64,000 nt of DNA from Diploptera punctata (lineage: Eukaryota > Arthropoda > Insecta > Blattodea > Blaberidae). A model generated the notes under the pieces. The model saw only the letters and a program-made list of their open reading frames with translations. It made no database searches and was not told the origin of the DNA. Within the stretch, counting starts at the first letter, position 1. Each line of letters begins with the position of its first letter. Shown in pieces: positions 11,312-21,483 of this stretch. Location: positions 185,001-249,000 of the forward strand of contig JASPKZ010007426.1 of the NCBI GenBank assembly GCA_030220185.1, given 5' to 3'. The translations under genes were made by a program, and so were the position numbers.

Positions 11312-11605
11312 GATAATTATAGCAACGATAATTATAGCAACGATAATTATAGCAACGATAATTATAGCAACGATAATTATAGCAACGATAATTATAGCAA
11401 CGATAATTATAGCAACGATAATTATAGCAACGATAATTATAGCAACGATAATTATAGCAACGATAATTATAGCAACGATAATTATAGCAACGATAATTAT
11501 AGCAACGATAATTATAGCAACGATAATTATAGCAACGATAATTATAGCAACGATAATTATAGCAACGATAATTATAGCAACGATAATTATAGTAACGATA
11601 ATTAT
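11312..11605 (+). repeat. 15-bp minisatellite, right array
   Basis: A partial unit, eighteen units of agcaacgataattat (11321-11590), and one agtaacgataattat (11591-11605). Same unit type as the right half of the left array, so LINE B sits inside what was one array. Confidence 0.95.
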
Positions 11606-11631
11606 AATAATAATAATAATAATAATAATAA
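11606..11631 (+). repeat. (AAT)n microsatellite
   Basis: About eight units closing the minisatellite. Confidence 0.9.
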
Positions 11632-11726
11632 TGCATTATTTAAGCTGGTAGAATTAAGACCATAAAACTTTCTCTTCCAGTCAAACAGCAAATAATGAAA
11701 TTATACAAAAATTACAATTTTAATAG

Positions 11727-12320
11727 TATATTACGATGCGAAGTTGGGAAGTGGTTTTTACAGAAAGGAGGAAAATGTTTAAAAACCGAGCGACAGCTCG
11801 GTTTTTAATTTCCGAGATTATTTAAAACACTTCACAAACGTGCGTTGTACATTATTTTTTGCTCGATGGTGTTTTCAAAATAATGAATAATAGTAAAATA
11901 ATAACATATTTGTTGGAAATATTTTCGTCCATTATAAACAACTGACTAACGTTAACAGTGTGGGCAATGTCTATTAGTTGAGACTACAGCAGGCCGTGAC
12001 ACAAATCAGTGATAAAATTGCTGCTAATACGTATTTATTGTTTTATATTGTTTCAAATAAAGTTAATTTCATTTAAAATACAGCGATTTGTTTCGTATAA
12101 TGTATATTAACACTACCTCTTGGATATATTTTTGTATGTACATTGTACGTAGTATATGTAAAGGGCAGTGGTTTTACTTCCCGCACGAGGTTTGTAATAT
12201 GTAATAGGCCTATTACAGTATAATTATTTAGGTTGGCAACCCCGAAATGTAGGAAATTGAACTTTCAATCATGATCGCCATTGCCGTAAGCTTGACAAAA
12301 CGCACTATTGCGCAAAAAAT
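11727..12320 (+). repeat. dispersed repeat Y, copy 1
   Basis: This matches 54680-54866 plus 56187-56610 over its length with point differences. At 11919 it reads ttggaaatattttcg where the second copy is interrupted by mariner, so it is the empty site. It holds a 12-bp-arm hairpin (aaaaccgagcg/cgctcggttttt-like) at 11780-11805. No coding signature; element class unknown. Confidence 0.75.
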
Positions 12321-13009
12321 AAATTCAGTAAATCTTCTAATATGAGTATTTATAGGTATAAAAAAAAGGTTGAATATAGTTGTATGCAGTTAATATTTTA
12401 ATTTGTATGGAACTTAAGATATCAGTTAATTTGGATTTAAATAAGGATAGTGAATTTTGAAGGGAAATATATAGACCTGTAATATAATTATGTTTTAATC
12501 TATTTGGATCTTACTAGTCCTTTATATCCCTTCTCGTAACAATGTGTAATACCCAGTATCTTCTACAGTCTCACTTTGCCAGAAAGTGGACTTTCCTTCC
12601 GTCCTATATCAGAGATTGTCAAACTATAACATCATAAAAAAACAAAAAAAACAACAAATGTATACATCTCACTGATAATATTATTTTAACGCATAATAAT
12701 TTAATGTATTTGATAAAAATAGCATTAAGATTGAGAGATCATTTAAGATGGCGTTCCAAATATTGTATAACCTACAAATTAGTTTAATAAATCTAATTAC
12801 TTTTCTTTATTTTTTTTTCGTGTAGGCTTACTTTAGATTGGGACTGTTTACCGAACAAATTTAATTTACCTTGCTTGTATACATTTTATAATTCGTTTTA
12901 TGTATCATTAATATTATGTTATCGATATCACTTTATTGGTCAAATTTTCATTTAGTATTTAATATTAGAATTATTGCTCTATTTCAAATGTACCATATAT
13001 TTGTCCAGT
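12321..13009. other. unassigned sequence
   Basis: AT-rich; I see no repeat head, tail or coding motif. Confidence 0.3.
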
Positions 13010-13011
13010 CT

Positions 13012-13376
13012 CATGGGCTAGTGGTCAGCGTTTCTGACAACTGTTCATGAGGTCCCGGGTTCGATTCCCGGTCAAACCACAGGAACTTTTCCTTAAAGGG
13101 GTGGTTGCCCATGGTCTATAATTTAGGTTAAGTTTAGGTTAAGAACTCTCCAGACTTTTCATTATCTTTTATCAGCCATCATATCATCGGGTTAACGTAA
13201 CTCCGCCTTCTAGGTGTCCCTACCTAAGAAATTGATTACAATTCCGCCAGTGCCAGGGGAGAAAACCAGAAATGACATGAAAGACAATCAGGTGGCATAA
13301 AAATATTGTCCATGTGGGTGGAAGAGAAGACCACAAAAACTTAATCCACTAGACTAAATAAATAAATAAAAATAAA
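13012..13376 (+). repeat. SINE 2, complete-looking copy
   Basis: The head tctcatgggctagtggtcagc and ggttcgattcccgg give A-box- and B-box-like elements. The shared 3' domain follows (catcatatcatcgggttaac, then accgccttctaggtg-type and aattgattacaattccgcc). It ends gggtggaagagaagacc and (TAAA)n, resembling the LINE tail at 5845-5915. Such a shared 3' end is how tRNA-derived SINEs recruit a partner LINE's machinery. Confidence 0.85.
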
Positions 13377-13404
13377 GTAACTAGCCACCAAAAATAAAGA
13401 TCAT

Positions 13405-13738
13405 CCATCCATAGTAATTCTGCCCGAGGGCAGGTCTTTCACTGCAATCATAGCATTTTCATGCTATGTTTTGCAGCTTTAGTAGCGAATTGTAGGTGTG
13501 GTAGCTTCCCGTTGCTTTCCACGCCGGTGAAGGATGATGATGATAATAATAAGGATGATGATGATGGTCATATGATTTCGGGGACCGTTTGGGCCTTAAA
13601 GTTTTCCTGACATTTGTCTTACAGGTGAGGAAAAACCCCGATAAAAACTTCACCCAGAAAAACTGTCCCGACCGGGGATCGAACCCGGGCCCGCTGCATG
13701 ACAAGGCAGCACGCTACCTCGAGACCACAGCGGTGGTC
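13405..13738 (-). repeat. SINE 1, full-length with 11-bp TSD
   Basis: The minus-strand head reads tggtctcgaggtagcgtgct and ggttcgatccccgg, with the (ATGG)n tail seen reversed at 13405. The duplicated target ataaagatcat is at 13394-13404 and 13739-13749. The body holds a characteristic ttcaccggcgtgg near the 3' half. Confidence 0.9.
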
Positions 13739-13744
13739 ATAAAG

Positions 13745-13749
<5 letters not shown>

Positions 13750-13816
<67 letters not shown>
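13750..13816 (+). repeat. (TA)n(TG)n compound microsatellite
   Basis: About 13 TA units then about 20 TG units, directly after the SINE 1 target duplication. Poly-CV or poly-TH open frames here are artefacts. Confidence 0.95.
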
Positions 13817-13818
<2 letters not shown>

Positions 13819-13959
13819 TGTTTGTGTGTGTTTGTGTTTGTGAGGGCTATGTATATGTATAAACGCCAATGTGTGTTTGTGTGCTTCTCTGTCTACAAAC
13901 GTCCTAGCGGCCGCAATGTTTTGCAACCAAATTCAGTTTGCATAATTAATCAAGAAAAG

Positions 13960-14840
13960 TAATCTCCAGTTCGTTAACCAGCAAATCGGATCTTTGGTTA
14001 AGAATATTAACCTAGTTTGGAAATTTAAAAACCGTTCTAGCGACCGCAGTTACATTTTTTTTTTTTCGCGACGAGATTCGGTATGTGCCATTGAAATAAA
14101 GTAAGAATAATATTCTAGGAAATTCTTAGGAGAAAGGGTTTAATTGAAAACAGAGATTTAAAAAAAATGTTTCATTTCAACACGAAACTCTGCGTGTAAC
14201 ATTTGAATTCCCTTTATAAATTCAACTTCTTGTGGAATATAGCCTACTCAATTTATCCATCTCTTGTGTGACGAACGTTTTTATTAAGACATCTTCATAA
14301 ACTATTTCCTCTTGCATATAATTTTTTTCATCGAACTCGTGCTCCTCTGGCTGCGAGGCTCGACATTAGCGCCCTCTATGACGTATAGGTTAGTTGATGT
14401 TCTAATGGCATGCCTGACATTCGTTTGAAAGAATTCTCATCCTTATTTTAAAATTGGATTCCAGAATATTCATTTGAAAATATGCTGATTCATTCTTGAG
14501 AGTTATGCAATGAGGTTAAAAAAGGCGTAGAACGAGTTAAGTAATAAACAGGACTTAGGAAGTTAAATTACATTTTGATTGAAATTGCTGGGGCATAGTT
14601 TGAACAACTCCCTGTTGCTAAGCGAAACAATTCCACTGACTCTTCAGGCAAGTAGCAATCTTATCGCAATCTTTAATATAATGTCCTACATTATTTACAT
14701 TACAAGATTGTAAAGTGAGATTTTACGGACGAGTTGAGATGTTCAAATTCCAGTTCATTCTGAGTACTTTTGAAGCACCTTTTTTATATAATGTAGAATT
14801 CAATTTTTTAATAGATAAAGAAGCAATTCCGCTACTCGAT
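13960..14840. other. mostly unassigned; one short dispersed segment
   Basis: Bases 13970-14050 (agttcgttaaccag, ctagcgaccgcagt) resemble 51240-51345. The remainder shows no recognisable element. Confidence 0.35.
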
Positions 14841-14841
14841 T

Positions 14842-15240
14842 CAGTGAAATGCTAAATTGAGAAATTAAATGAGATGGAGCCCTTATTATTAAAGGGAATT
14901 TTTTGTCCAATGCCACCAGGTAGTCTCTTATGACATTTCTGGTTTTTTATTCTGGCATTGTAACTCATTTCTTAGGTTGGAGTTATGATAATCTGGTGAT
15001 ATTATGGGTGGTAAATGATAATAAAGTGCCAGGAGAAACTTTAATCTAAATTCCAGACCATGGGCAAACGCAGGTAGGCCTATAGTTTACTTTAAGGAAA
15101 CATTTATATAGTCTGACCACGAATCGAATCCGGGATCTCATGGACTGTAGTCCGAAGCTATATAATGATTCTTTCAGTGACTAACATCAAAATCTTCAGA
15201 GCTTCAGACTACAGCTGGTAACTGAAGGAATCATTGTATA
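14842..15240 (-). repeat. SINE 2 copy in a local duplication
   Basis: The minus-strand head lies near 15110-15150 (gatctcatgg, reversed cgaatccggg). The 3' domain with its cctggtggcattgg end lies near 14910. The flank aaattgagaaattaaatgag at 14853-14872 recurs at 15953-15972, so this copy and 15942-16310 belong to one duplicated segment. Confidence 0.75.
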
Positions 15241-15242
15241 TG

Positions 15243-15535
15243 ACCAGCCTCATAGTCTAGTGGTCAGCGTTCCTGACTACAGTTCATGAGGTTCCGGTTT
15301 CGATTACCGGTCAAACCATGGGGATTTTTCCTTAAAGAGAATTATTCCTGTGGTTGCCCGTGGTATGGAATTCTGGTGCTTCATTATCATTTATAACCAT
15401 CACATCATCGGGGTAACATAACTCGGCCTTCTAGGTGCCCCAACCTAAGAAATTGATTACAATTCCCCCAATGCCAGGGGAGAAAGCCAGAAAAGTCATA
15501 AAAGACAACTGGTGGCATTAGACAATGTGTGAGTG
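15243..15535 (+). repeat. SINE 2 copy inside the duplication
   Basis: The head (cctcatagtctagtggtcag and a diverged B box ggtttcgattaccgg) and the full 3' domain to gacaactggtggcatt are visible. It is absent from the second duplicated unit, so it was probably inserted after the duplication. Confidence 0.8.
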
Positions 15536-15540
15536 TATGT

Positions 15541-15935
15541 TATAGATTTTCGCGGATATAAGTATGGTTAAGAATATTTTCTTGAGTTTCCGCGTCATGG
15601 ATTGAAGGTTGGTCTCTGAACACCGATTCCGACGTTTCGATATGATCCTACATGTCATTATCAAGGAATGATAGGTTCGTGTTACTGGTTAGGTCTTATA
15701 TACCATAGACAATTTCATATCTGACATGCTTTCTATATGTCAGATATGCAATTATCTGTTCCATTATCAAGGAATGATAAGTTAAATCTACTGGTTTAGT
15801 TCTTATATACCATAGACAATTTCATATCCAACATGCTTTCTGTATGTCAGATATGCAATTGTCTATTCCATTATCAAGGAATGATAGGCTCGAGTTACAG
15901 GTTTAGGTTTTATATATCCTAGATAATACCACAGA
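15541..15935 (+). repeat. repeat W with 107-bp tandem units
   Basis: A lead-in (tagattttcgcggatataag) is followed by about 2.6 units of 107 bp, each starting cattatcaaggaatgat (15655, 15762, 15869). Units contain a hairpin with 11-bp arms (atatctgacat/atgtcagatat). Related pieces: 16352-16560 and, reversed, 42855-43005. Probably a non-autonomous element with tandem ends; class unknown. Confidence 0.7.
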
Positions 15936-15941
15936 CCATAG

Positions 15942-16310
15942 CGAAATGGTAAATTGAGAAATTAAATGAGATGAAGCCCCTGTTACTAATGAATTGTTTT
16001 TGTCCAATGCCACCAGGTAGTCTTTATGACATTTCTGGCTTTCTCCTCTGGCATTGCTTCGGTGGAATTATAACTCATTTCTTAGATTGGAGTTACGATA
16101 ATCTGATGGTATTATGGGTGTTAAATGATAATGAAGTGCCAGGAGAACCCTTATCCTAAATTTAACCTAAATTCCAGACCCTGGGCAAACACAGGAATAG
16201 TTCACTTTATGGAAAAATCCCTATGGTCTGACCCGGAATCGAATCCGGTACCTCATGAACTGTAGTCTGAAGCTCTGACCACAAGATATTGATGCTGGTC
16301 ACTGAAGGAA
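15942..16310 (-). repeat. SINE 2 copy, second duplicated unit
   Basis: Same structure and left flank as 14842-15240. The B-box region is at about 16235-16255 (reverse of ggattcgattccgg). An (AAAT)n run follows at 16315-16332. Confidence 0.75.
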
Positions 16311-16351
16311 TCAAATAAATAAATAAATAAACAAATATATATATATTATAT

Positions 16352-16560
16352 TGTAGATTTTCGCGGATATAAGTATGATTAAAAAATTTTTCTTGGGTTT
16401 TTTTCGCGTCAGGGTTTCATGGTTGGCCTCTGGTCATTGATTCCGACGATCCGACATGATCCCACATGCCATTATCAAAGAATGATAATTTCTAGTTTAG
16501 GTCTTGCATACCATAGACAATTGTATATCTGACATAGATGTGCTGGCTGTAGCATTATTA
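16352..16560 (+). repeat. repeat W, second copy
   Basis: tagattttcgcggatataag at 16356, then ccattatcaaagaatgataa. Only one unit is recognisable. Confidence 0.65.
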
Positions 16561-16607
16561 CCGCATATACTAATTAATTATTGCACTGTTAGCCCATAGC
16601 ATAGAAT

Positions 16608-16611
<4 letters not shown>

Positions 16612-16643
<32 letters not shown>
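16612..16643 (+). repeat. (TA)n microsatellite
   Basis: About 16 TA units. Confidence 0.9.
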
Positions 16644-16647
<4 letters not shown>

Positions 16648-16758
16648 GTATTGAATTAACAATCAGAATGTATTTATATTATATTATGAAGGGAAATTGC
16701 GTACTGGACACTCTAATATATAATAATAATTACATGTGGATATTCAAGTTGAAACAGG

Positions 16759-16857
16759 CAGGGGCGTTGAGTTTGGATAATATTACTCACCATCCCCCAG
16801 TCTAATACAGGGGCGTCGAGTCAAGATAAGATTACTCTCCATCCCCTAGTTGAATAC
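16759..16857 (+). repeat. two tandem 49-bp units
   Basis: caggggcg starts at 16759 and 16808; the units share most positions (ttactc.ccatcccc, aatac). Local duplication only. Confidence 0.6.
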
Positions 16858-17352
16858 AGTAAGATAACATGGCTGGTAAATTCCAGTCTTCATACGTAAC
16901 TTTAGAAGAGATATGTCCTTATTTGGAAATGAGGGTGATACATTCCAACTCAGCGTCCATGGCACGCCCGCTTATCAGAGGGTTTATAACGGTTGATGCC
17001 CTTGGCATCAGGGCTTATTCTTCATGGTTCCGACCTCGTCTCTATGACAGTTAGAGACACAATATTGTAACTTTTTAATCATCGTCTTTAATAAATATAT
17101 TAAATCAAGTTCTGCATTCACTGGAGTTCTTGGACTCACAACGAATCCTACCTTCAAATTGTCTGATCTACCCGAGGGCCAGGTCACGACATAGATAAAA
17201 TTTGAAATGAAGATTTTGTCAAGGGAAAATGGGAGCAACTCCGGAAAAAAATCTTTGCTAGCTCCTACTCTATGTCCACTACGAAACCTACATAAAGCGA
17301 CCGAAACTTGAACTCGGCATCCAGAGGTGGATGGTGGAACACACACACATAC

Positions 17353-17722
17353 AGGGTGTTTCAGAATAAGTATTACAAACTCTTAGGGGTTGTAGAGGGA
17401 ACCTAGTAGATAACGTTTTGATGGGTAATCCATGTCCGGAAACGTGCCATTTCGATATACAATGGGCTGATATCATGTGTTTTGTGTTTCAGAATAAGTA
17501 CTACAGACTTCTAGGGGTTGTACTACAATGTGATTCCACGTGGCGACCCTGTTGTTCGTTGCACAAATTGTACCTGCGTCGCATGTTCTCATACATACAC
17601 CCCACAAGACCTACTGCGTGTTCAATAATTTCTGCTGCTGTCAGAATTCGTACAAGAAGATCTTCCTCCTACTCGATAGGTGTAGTACAATCCTAGAAGT
17701 CTGTAATAATTATTCTTAAAAA
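17353..17722 (-). pseudogene. deleted Tc1-mariner-type element, C-terminal transposase relic
   Basis: The left end reads cagggtgtttcagaataagt at 17353, a terminus style common in insect elements of the same group. A second similar terminus (tgtttcagaataagtactac) at 17486 pairs with the reverse of 17690-17722 as an inverted repeat. Between them the minus strand reads EEDLLVRILTAAEIIEHAVG and CMYENMRRRYNLC, resembling the C-terminal end of a DUF4817-type transposase. Core domain missing. It may be two nested deleted copies. Confidence 0.55.
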
Positions 17723-17814
17723 CAAGACACACGATATAAATTTGTAGTATATTCAACTGAAAATAGTCTTATGCAAGTAATCTTCGTCTATATTATTTTA
17801 TTTATTTTATTTAT

Positions 17815-17945
17815 TTTTTTCCAAATGCCCCAGGTTGTCATTTCGACATTTCTGTTATTATCTCCTGGCATGGCGTACTTGTAACCAATCTCTGAGGTTT
17901 GGACGCCTGGAAGGCGGTCTGTATTCCATATTAAATCCAGAAATT
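17815..17945 (-). repeat. SINE 3'-domain fragment (SINE 2/composite type)
   Basis: On the minus strand gcctggcgtcc-type, aaccaatctctgaggttt (reversed) and ttgtcatttcgacatttct (reversed) match the shared 3' domain. No head. Confidence 0.7.
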
Positions 17946-18057
17946 AACTATGATTCTCCTTTAGTGACATCAAATTGAGTCAGATTAGTTTATACCCATC
18001 ATATTGACTTATTACTTGCTGCATGTCCATATAATTTCTATCAATTAATCTTGTTTA

Positions 18058-18303
18058 AAAAGTTAAAATATTAAATGTTGTACCAGAAATAAGTCATCCT
18101 CAATAATTTAAAATTCATTAAAGTAGCAAAGGCCTTTTGGAAGTTCTTATTCCATCCTCAGCAGCTCGGTAGGTATGTTTAAACTACCTACTCTGCTGCT
18201 CAAGATGGAACAAGAAGTTCTGAAAGGCTTTCGCTATTTTAATGAATTTTAATTTATTGAGGACGACTATTACTTCAGGTACAAATTTTAATATTTTAAC
18301 TTT
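18058..18303. repeat. large palindrome, arms about 118 bp
   Basis: The two halves are nearly perfect reverse complements about a centre near 18180 (ggtaggtatgtttaaactacc). Matching pairs include aaagttaaaatattaa with ttaatattttaactt and attcattaaagtagc with its mirror. No coding content. Could be a foldback transposon or a hairpin RNA source; nothing decides. Confidence 0.85.
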
Positions 18304-18455
18304 ACATAACAAACTTATATGTAGTTCAGAATGAATTTTATAAGAATTGATCTTCATTATTTACCGTGTTTATAAAATTACCGATTAAGTTTGTCATTGT
18401 GTATTCGTATGATGGCGAATGTTGTGTCCGTTTAATGAATCTTTCAGTACTGTAG

Positions 18456-19071
18456 CCTCACTATGATGCTTGTCCGTTTATATAAAATCGAGTGCCGCGC
18501 GACAATGGTTCACAATTATCAACATGCGGAATTATAATAGTGACCCATCGCAGTCTACGAGACTTAACTATTCTTATTATATCTGGCTTCCCTGTTTGTT
18601 CATCTCTCTTGGACCAAAGAGAGATGAACAAACAGGTGAATGGAGAAGACTACATAGCAATGAACTACATGGTATTTATGGGAAGCCAGATATAATAAGA
18701 ACAGTTAAGTCTCGTAGACGGCGATGGGCAGGACATGTTGCACGTATGGGGAATGAAAGACTTGCATGGAAGCTCCTTGTAGGAAAGCTAGAGGGAAAAC
18801 GCCCAATTGGTAGACCAAGAATGAGGTGGGATAATAACATTAACTATGATTTGAGGGAAGTAGATTGTACAGGGAATGATTGGAAAGCATTAGCTCAGGA
18901 TAGGGATGTATGGAGAGCTTATGTCCGCGCGGCCATGAACCTACGGGTTCTATAGTGCCAGTGAGTAAGTAAGTAAGGGGGTAGTCGACATCTTTGTATT
19001 TAATTTTATATATGTATATATAACAGCTGCGGGGAAACAAAGCGAGCCGCTGGTCAACCATCATAGTGAGG
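18456..19071 (+). mobile_element. short TIR element split by a LINE A copy
   Basis: Ends read cctcactatgatgcttgtcc and, reversed, cctcactatgatggttgacc. The left part (18456-18540) and right part (18978-19071, with cagctgcggggaaacaaagc) align in order with the reverse complement of the uninterrupted 169-bp copy at 38966-39134. The class is unknown; a DNA transposon is likely from the inverted ends. Confidence 0.7.
18541..18977 (+). pseudogene. LINE A copy with inverted 5' segment
   Basis: From 18608 the copy reads GPKRDEQTGEWRRLHSNEL, RWAGHVARMGNERLAWKLL and KALAQDRDVWRAYVRAAM to a stop and a (GTAA)n tail. Its first 67 bp (18541-18607) are the reverse complement of sequence found again at about 18615-18735 of the same copy, giving a hairpin with 18-bp perfect arms around ggacca. 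No clear target duplication. Confidence 0.85.
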
Positions 19072-19185
19072 CAATAGTACACAGTAATGTAATGATCCAT
19101 TTTTTCGCCCATTTTGTAAGACCACAGTGTGATTTAATGAATTTAGCCACATATGTCCAATTAAGGGCTAGGGCCTTCGTTAACT

Positions 19186-19268
19186 GGTTATAACTCCATG
19201 CCTCGATCGGTCTAGAAAGCCCTTGGCTTAACATCCGGCTGCTGGCCTCACATCCAGAGGTGATAATC
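19186..19268 (-). repeat. SINE 3 3'-end fragment
   Basis: aagcccttggcttaacatcc and ggctgctggcctcacatcc match the 3' part of SINE 3 in minus orientation. Confidence 0.65.
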
Positions 19269-19274
19269 AGAGAC

Positions 19275-19855
19275 ATGGACTCGAGATAGCTGCTGCCTTG
19301 TCACGCAGAGGGTCCGAGTTCAAGTCTCGGTCGGGACTAGTTGCCTGGGCGAGGATTTTTCGGGATTTTTCCTCACCTGTAAGATATTTGTCAGGAAACT
19401 TTAAGGCCCAAGCAGATAGGACCTTTCTCCCTCCTTCTCCGCCGTTGGGAATCATGTTCCTCATCTGTCATCAAAGCCGTACGTAGGAGTTCTCCCTCTT
19501 CTGGATTGCATCTTCATCTGATCACTCACCTTTGGCCTGTCCAGCTTGGGAGACGATACCAGTAGCTAAGCTACTGCTGGCATAACCCAAAGGAGCATTG
19601 TGATACGCAAGGATCCCCACCAGTGACAAGGTCGTGCAATCCCTTGTGGGCTCATCATTCATATTCGCCTTAGATTAAGTTTAAAGTTAAGGACTCTCCT
19701 GGCGCACCACTATCATCATCATCATCTCCCATCATATCATCGGGGCAGCGTAAACCCGCCTTCCAGGCGCTCCAACTTCAGAAGTGGATTAGAAGTACGC
19801 CAATGTCAGGAGAGATCACCAGAATTGTCGAAATGACAATGTGGGGCATTTAATA
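19275..19855 (+). repeat. composite SINE: SINE 1 head, unique middle, SINE 2 3' domain
   Basis: The head (actcgagatagctgctgcc, B-box-like gttcaagtctcgg, then ttcctcacctgtaaga) is SINE 1. About 250 bp of unrelated middle follows, then ttaaggactctcctggcgca and catcatatcatcggggcagc, the SINE 2-type 3' domain, ending gacaatgtggggcattt. The same head and 3' domain recur, with a shorter middle, at 59947-60327, so the composite is a family and not a one-off junction. Confidence 0.75.
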
Positions 19856-19859
19856 AAAA

Positions 19860-20590
19860 ATGTTAAATGGTGAGATATTTTAGAAAAGTATGAGCTGCTG
19901 CGGCCTACAGTTTGTGAATCCCTGTAGAAGAAGTTACATTTGCTCCTGTCACAAGCACATTAACGGTATTGACACATTGTTAACGCGCAGTGACGTCAGC
20001 TTTTTCTTCTTCAGAAATCGTTAGCAGTTTGTTGTACTCTGAGAGCAACATGGAAAGTAGCGAAAATTAATTTAATCATCTCATTAATTGTATTATCAAG
20101 CTGAAATGTTGGTTCTCTCAATCCCCTATTAATCACCGAGCTCTTCATTCTTCTGTTCGCAAAATGACAAAAGGAGGAGATGGACGAAACAAAACTACGA
20201 TTACCGTATTTTTTTACTTTCTTTGTTTTACTGTTTTTTTTTCGATTTGTTTATATGTTTAATTCTTCGGCTTTACTTCCTTTTCACACCAACACTGAAA
20301 ACATACCGAAACGCAAGGTGTAGATTTAAAATCGACTATTCTGCCGAGAATCGAAACCGAGTCGCCGGAATGGAGGTAGAAACTCTACCGACTATGCTAC
20401 AGCGGCATAATTAATTCTTCAAAGCTTACTAAAATATTCTATTCTTCGCAAAAGGGATTCTTCCCACATTTCTGTAGGGACTACATTTTGAAATGTATTT
20501 TCTATCCATCAACGTTCAATCATTTTTTTTTATTTCAGTATTATTTTGAAACGTTATGCCATGAATTAAAAACGGTAATATAATATATAG
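19860..20590. other. unassigned sequence
   Basis: No clear element. A 25-bp string just left of the Tigger (tgaattaaaaacggtaatat, 20560-20584) recurs at 27256-27280, so the Tigger probably landed in another dispersed repeat. Confidence 0.4.
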
Positions 20591-20592
20591 TA

Positions 20593-21483
20593 TAGTAAAA
20601 GCTCCTTATTCGCGGTGTATATGTTCCGCAAATGTGCCGCGAATACAAAAACCGTGAATCTGGAATGGTAATTTATATGGGGATACCATCCAAGATTCCA
20701 AAATAAAATCAATTAATGAGAGATTTTAAACAATTTATATTAATTATTACTGCCAGGCTTAGGCAAGGGCTTAAAAAAACTTAGTAATTTTTTCCTGTTT
20801 TGCCGCTGTTAAAAAGGTCTTTCAATTTAAATTGATATTCAGCTGTGAATCCAGCGATAGAATTCCATATTTTGTCTTCGGATTTCTTGACGAATCGTAA
20901 AGTTGATTCGTTAACATTGAAATAGTGTGATATGGATGCAAACGACTCGCCAACGCGTAAACGGTCAAGCATTTATATTTTTACTTTAAATGACAACACT
21001 ACTTTTTCCGCTCCGAAAATCATTTTTCTTTCCTTTTACTCGACTTTATAAACTGGCAACAAAGCAGAAGAGATACGTGTTATTCAATCAAAATTATTGC
21101 AATGAATGACAAGTTGAAACAATAAAACACTGATCGTGGCGAGGGCAGCATTTATCAACGTAAATAGCGGCACGTGAAATAAGGCAACGGTGGCTTATAA
21201 CAACGAACTTTAGGCTCAGTGATAATTAATTTTGTTTTAGTTTGCTGTTAATATGTCGATTTGGTTTAATCGCTCTCTGTAATAGTCGCCTTGGCACGTG
21301 TCTGTAGTTAAAAAAAAAAACCGATGAGTTAACAAAAGATACTAATCCTTCTAATATATCGACTGGATCTGCGAAAATAAATAATTATTTTTAGCCGCGA
21401 ATACAGGAACTGTTTCGCAATTTTTTTAACCCGCGAATAATGAAAACGCGATTAAGGGAACCGCGAATAAGGAGCTTTTACTG
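20593..21483 (-). mobile_element. pogo/Tigger-type element, internally deleted, copy 1
   Basis: The ends are inverted: tagtaaaagctccttattcg on the left, cagtaaaagctccttattcg on the reverse of the right, each followed by more cgcgaata motifs. TA flanks both (20591-20592, 21484-21485). At about 890 bp it keeps only the transposase start, so it is non-autonomous. Members of this group use a CENP-B-like DNA-binding domain and a DDE catalytic domain. Confidence 0.85.
20781..20972 (-). pseudogene. Tigger transposase N-terminal relic
   Basis: MLDRLRVGESFASISHYFNV followed by NESTLRFVKKSEDKIWNSI fits the helix-turn-helix start of pogo/Tigger transposases. The frame ends after 63 residues; no DDE domain follows before the TIR. 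The second copy encodes a close match at 58420-58560. Confidence 0.75.

Noticed and set aside
11211..11665. Overlapping repeat frames (NDNYS, IIIAT, YNYRC)
   Set aside because: Same minisatellite in the right array; artefact of repeat period.
13012..13082. True tRNA genes at SINE heads
   Set aside because: A- and B-box-like motifs are present but the sequence continues into SINE bodies, copies have TSDs, and full cloverleafs are not evident.
13589..13962. Poly-CV and poly-TH frames
   Set aside because: Translation of the (TG)n tract and SINE 1.
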